From Blastomyces gilchristii SLH14081 (Eukaryota; Ascomycota; Eurotiomycetes; Onygenales; Ajellomycetaceae): 64,000 bases of DNA. The notes beneath the pieces are model-generated. The model searched no databases and was not told the origin of the DNA. It was given only the letters and a program-made list of their open reading frames with translations. The stretch covers positions 1,264,786-1,328,785 of the forward strand of contig NW_003101681.1 of the NCBI RefSeq assembly GCF_000003855.2, given 5' to 3'. The translations under genes were made by a program, and so were the position numbers. Of the stretch, positions 61,750-64,000 are shown in pieces; position 1 is the first letter of the stretch; every line of letters starts with the position of its first letter.

Positions 61750-63627
61750 ATGAGAATAGTGCGATCTCCGAGTTATGTGAATGATATTGGTCTAGTCTAC
61801 AGCTCAAAAACTATCAAAGAGAATTTGAAAGTAATTGAAGAAGCTGCAAAGAAAATCTTTGTTAGAGCAGATATCAATCAAATTCAATTTGATATGAATA
61901 AAACTGAGTTAATTCATTTCTTTCCTAGATTCAATGAGAAAGAACTATCTCTAACTCTTTTAAATAGAGAGATTAAACCCAGTGTAAATGTCAAATGATT
62001 AGAAGTATGATTAAACTCCAAGTTGAATTTTAAATATCACATTCAACAAAGAACTGTCAAGGCAGAAAGACTATTGAACAACATAATCAGACTATCAAAT
62101 ACAGAGAGAGGTCTATCCTTCCAGGCTATGAGACAGTTATATATAGCCTGTATTACATCAGTAGCTGATTATGAAGTTCAAGTTTGATGAAATAATCAAG
62201 GGAATTTCACTGAACTCTTTCAAAGTCTGCAAAACAGAGCCTTGAGAAGAATTCTGAGAGCATTCAAATTATCTTCTATTAAAGCAATGGAAATTGAAGC
62301 TTCAATTCCTTCTTCTGCTATTAGATTTGAAAAGGCCTGTATGAACTATGCTCTGAGAGTTGTAAAGATGAGCTCAAATCATATAATCAGAGAAAGAGTC
62401 TCTTCTTCATTTCCATCAATTAACTCTGAAAATGAACTGGATTGAAATAGATTTCTTGATTGAAATGAAAATAATTCTTCAAAGAAAATGCCTTCTCAAC
62501 TGTACAGACTATACTCTCTGATTAAAAATCAATTTTCTTCTTTAAATGTTGAAAAAGTTGATCATGAGAAGTTATCTCTCTGAAGAGAAAAGCTTGAATC
62601 TCTTATAGACTTACAAATAAGTGAACTATCAAAAGAGAAAGAATATGAACAGCATTTGAAGAGAATTTCTACAATCAATATAAAAGACTCTATTCTGATT
62701 TATTCAGATGACTCAAAAAATGAGAACTTGAATAGATTAGGCGCAGGCATTGCTTATACTGAAGATAATATTAATTTTATCTCAGATTTCTGAAATATAG
62801 GCTCTGAATGTGAAGTCTTTGATGCTGAACTATTTGCAATAGTAAAAGCTTTCAAACTCATTGAAATAAAATCTCATAAAAGAGGAAATTGTTTGAAAGA
62901 GGCATGAATATTCTCTGATAGTCAAGCTGCTTTAAAAAGACTTAGAAATAGTCAGATTCATAATAATCAAATGAATCTTGAACTGATCTTAAACTCTGTT
63001 TTAAAAATTCAAAAGAGAAGAACATCAAAGCTGATAATTCATCTGCACTGGGTTCCTGCTCATATGAATATTCATGGCAATGAATTGGCTGATTCAGCTG
63101 CAAAAAAGAGTGCAGAATTAAGCAGATCTATTCAAAAAATTGTGTCCTGGTCTTTTATAAAGAGAAAAATAAAAGAATCTTGTTTAGACAAGTGAAATGA
63201 AAGCTGGCAGAAACAAAAGAAGAGTATACATTATTCAAGATTTGAAACAAAACCCAAGTGGAAATCTTGTTCAATTAAATGTAAAAAGAAAATATTCTCA
63301 TCTATAATACAGCTGAAACTAGGACATGGCTATTTCAAATCTTATATACAAACATTTGATGATAGATTTGACTCAATAGAATGCTCATTCTGTAATACAA
63401 ATGAGAATCCTGAGTATATTGTAATGCACTGTGCATTATACAATAGTCTCAGAGCCAGATTGAAAGAGAAGTATAATCAAAATCAATTAAATATGAGATT
63501 CTTATTCTCAACTGAGACAGGAATTAAATACTTAATAGACTTTCTATCAGAAACTCAAGCAGCTACAAGAAAATGACTAAATTCAGAATTATCTGAATAT
63601 GAAGAGGAGGAAATCAATCAGATATAG
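61750..63627 (+). pseudogene. LINE retrotransposon 3' half: RT end, RNase H, CCHC knuckle
   Basis: One frame of 626 codons with no TAA or TAG until the terminal TAG at 63625, but with 11 in-frame TGA. It starts in the reverse transcriptase catalytic loop (SPSYVNDIGLVYSSKT; YVDD has become YVND). RNase H follows, with LIYSDDSKNENL, EVFDAELFAIVKAF, IFSDSQAALKRL and HLHWVPAHMNIHGNELADSA. A C-terminal knuckle CSFCNTNENPEYIVMHC fits CX2CX10-12H/C. The order RT then RNase H then knuckle is that of I/Tad-type LINEs of filamentous fungi. The 5' part (endonuclease and most of RT) is missing. Each TGA falls where the family has tryptophan, e.g. VK[W]LEV[W]LNS, VQV[WW]NNQ, DF[W]NIG and EA[W]IFSD. Not functional under the standard code. 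Confidence 0.9.
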
Positions 63628-64000
63628 TCTGTTAAAACAGCTATACACTCTCTTTTAATAATTTGTTTTGTTATAGTCTCTCTTTACTTTATCTTTTTCT
63701 TTATCTTTTTCTTTCAATTTCTTTCTATCTATCTATTTAATGTGTCTATCTTTGAGACTGTGTTCTTTTTCTCTTTTCTTTTGTCATGATATTGTCAAAT
63801 GGTTTTAAAGTATTAAAAGATGTTAAAACACTGCAATTTGTAAACAGTTTTTGTATTCTGAGCTGGAATTTTCTGATTTTGCATATCTGAAATTGATGAA
63901 TGTATAATAGTTAACTTTACAGACATAGAAAAAACCCTGAGAACTAAAGTTCTCAGGTAGATGTCATAGTCTCTGACTGCATACATCTATAATTGAAGAA
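63628..64000. other. LINE 3' flank
   Basis: T-rich TATCTTTTTCTT repeats (63685-63740), then AT-rich sequence with a perfect 22-nt palindrome. The 3' end of the LINE is not defined; no poly-A tail is obvious. Confidence 0.5.
63936..63957. repeat. perfect inverted repeat, 10-bp arms, 2-nt loop
   Basis: CCTGAGAACT then AA then AGTTCTCAGG. It is the most GC-rich element in its surroundings. Confidence 0.9.

Noticed and set aside
61750..63627. Mitochondrial origin of the UGA-containing LINE
   Set aside because: UGA is Trp in fungal mitochondria, but an RT-RNase H-CCHC LINE is a nuclear element type, and it sits among nuclear TIR elements. No mitochondrial gene or intron is nearby.

Overview
This window is nuclear DNA of a filamentous ascomycete. 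The genes carry short GT-AG introns, coding exons are about 50% GC, and the proteins match Eurotiomycete-type families. A dense housekeeping block abuts a long, very AT-rich, transposon-derived tract, as in the isochore-like genomes of Onygenales (Blastomyces/Emmonsia/Histoplasma relatives). That placement is inference; no species marker is present.

Layout. From 1 to about 54.7 kb there are 17 protein-coding genes, all with exon structures I could trace by reading frame and splice sites: PHO81/NUC-2-like SPX-ankyrin protein (-, cut by the left edge), UNC-45/She4/Cro1-like UCS chaperone (-), TFIIH subunit TFB4 (+), taspase (-), ARP3 (+), GRDP/DUF1399 protein (-), tRNA m5U methyltransferase TRM2 (-), mitoribosomal uS5m (+), DASH subunit DAD3 (-), NRC-2 type AGC kinase (-), a 924-residue protein of unknown function (-), a membrane histidine-phosphatase-like protein with a lost active site (-), Tbf1-like TRFH/telobox protein (+), TAF10 (+), mitoribosomal uS19m/RSM19 (-), inositol polyphosphate multikinase (-), Arb1 (+) and a ZTA1-like quinone oxidoreductase (-). 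That is 18 loci counting the partial PHO81. Intergenic spaces are rich in microsatellites and are often divergent promoters.

From 54.7 to 57.5 kb there are no genes. This stretch holds a 100-N assembly gap and a poly-C/(CCCCCTT)n tract. At about 57.55 kb composition shifts sharply. From there to 64 kb the DNA is extremely AT-rich and nearly free of CpG, with very few GG/CC steps. It contains a 130-bp duplication, two about 505-bp copies of a terminal-inverted-repeat element with 8-bp target-site duplications (hAT-like, non-autonomous), degenerate tandem repeats, and the 3' half of a LINE (RT end, RNase H, CCHC knuckle). The LINE frame is uninterrupted except for 11 in-frame TGA codons, which fall at tryptophan positions.

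How the genes relate: there is no metabolic cluster. Roles are general transcription (TFB4, TAF10), mitochondrial translation (uS5m, uS19m), cytoskeleton and growth (ARP3, UCS chaperone, NRC-2), chromosome biology (DAD3, Tbf1, Arb1) and phosphate/inositol-phosphate signalling (PHO81 SPX domain and the multikinase that feeds inositol pyrophosphate synthesis). The most unusual material is the transposon tract and its mutation pattern, plus several gene-structure oddities: a 16-nt microexon, an 18-nt microexon, a probable GC-AG intron and a 59-nt homopolymer inside an intron.
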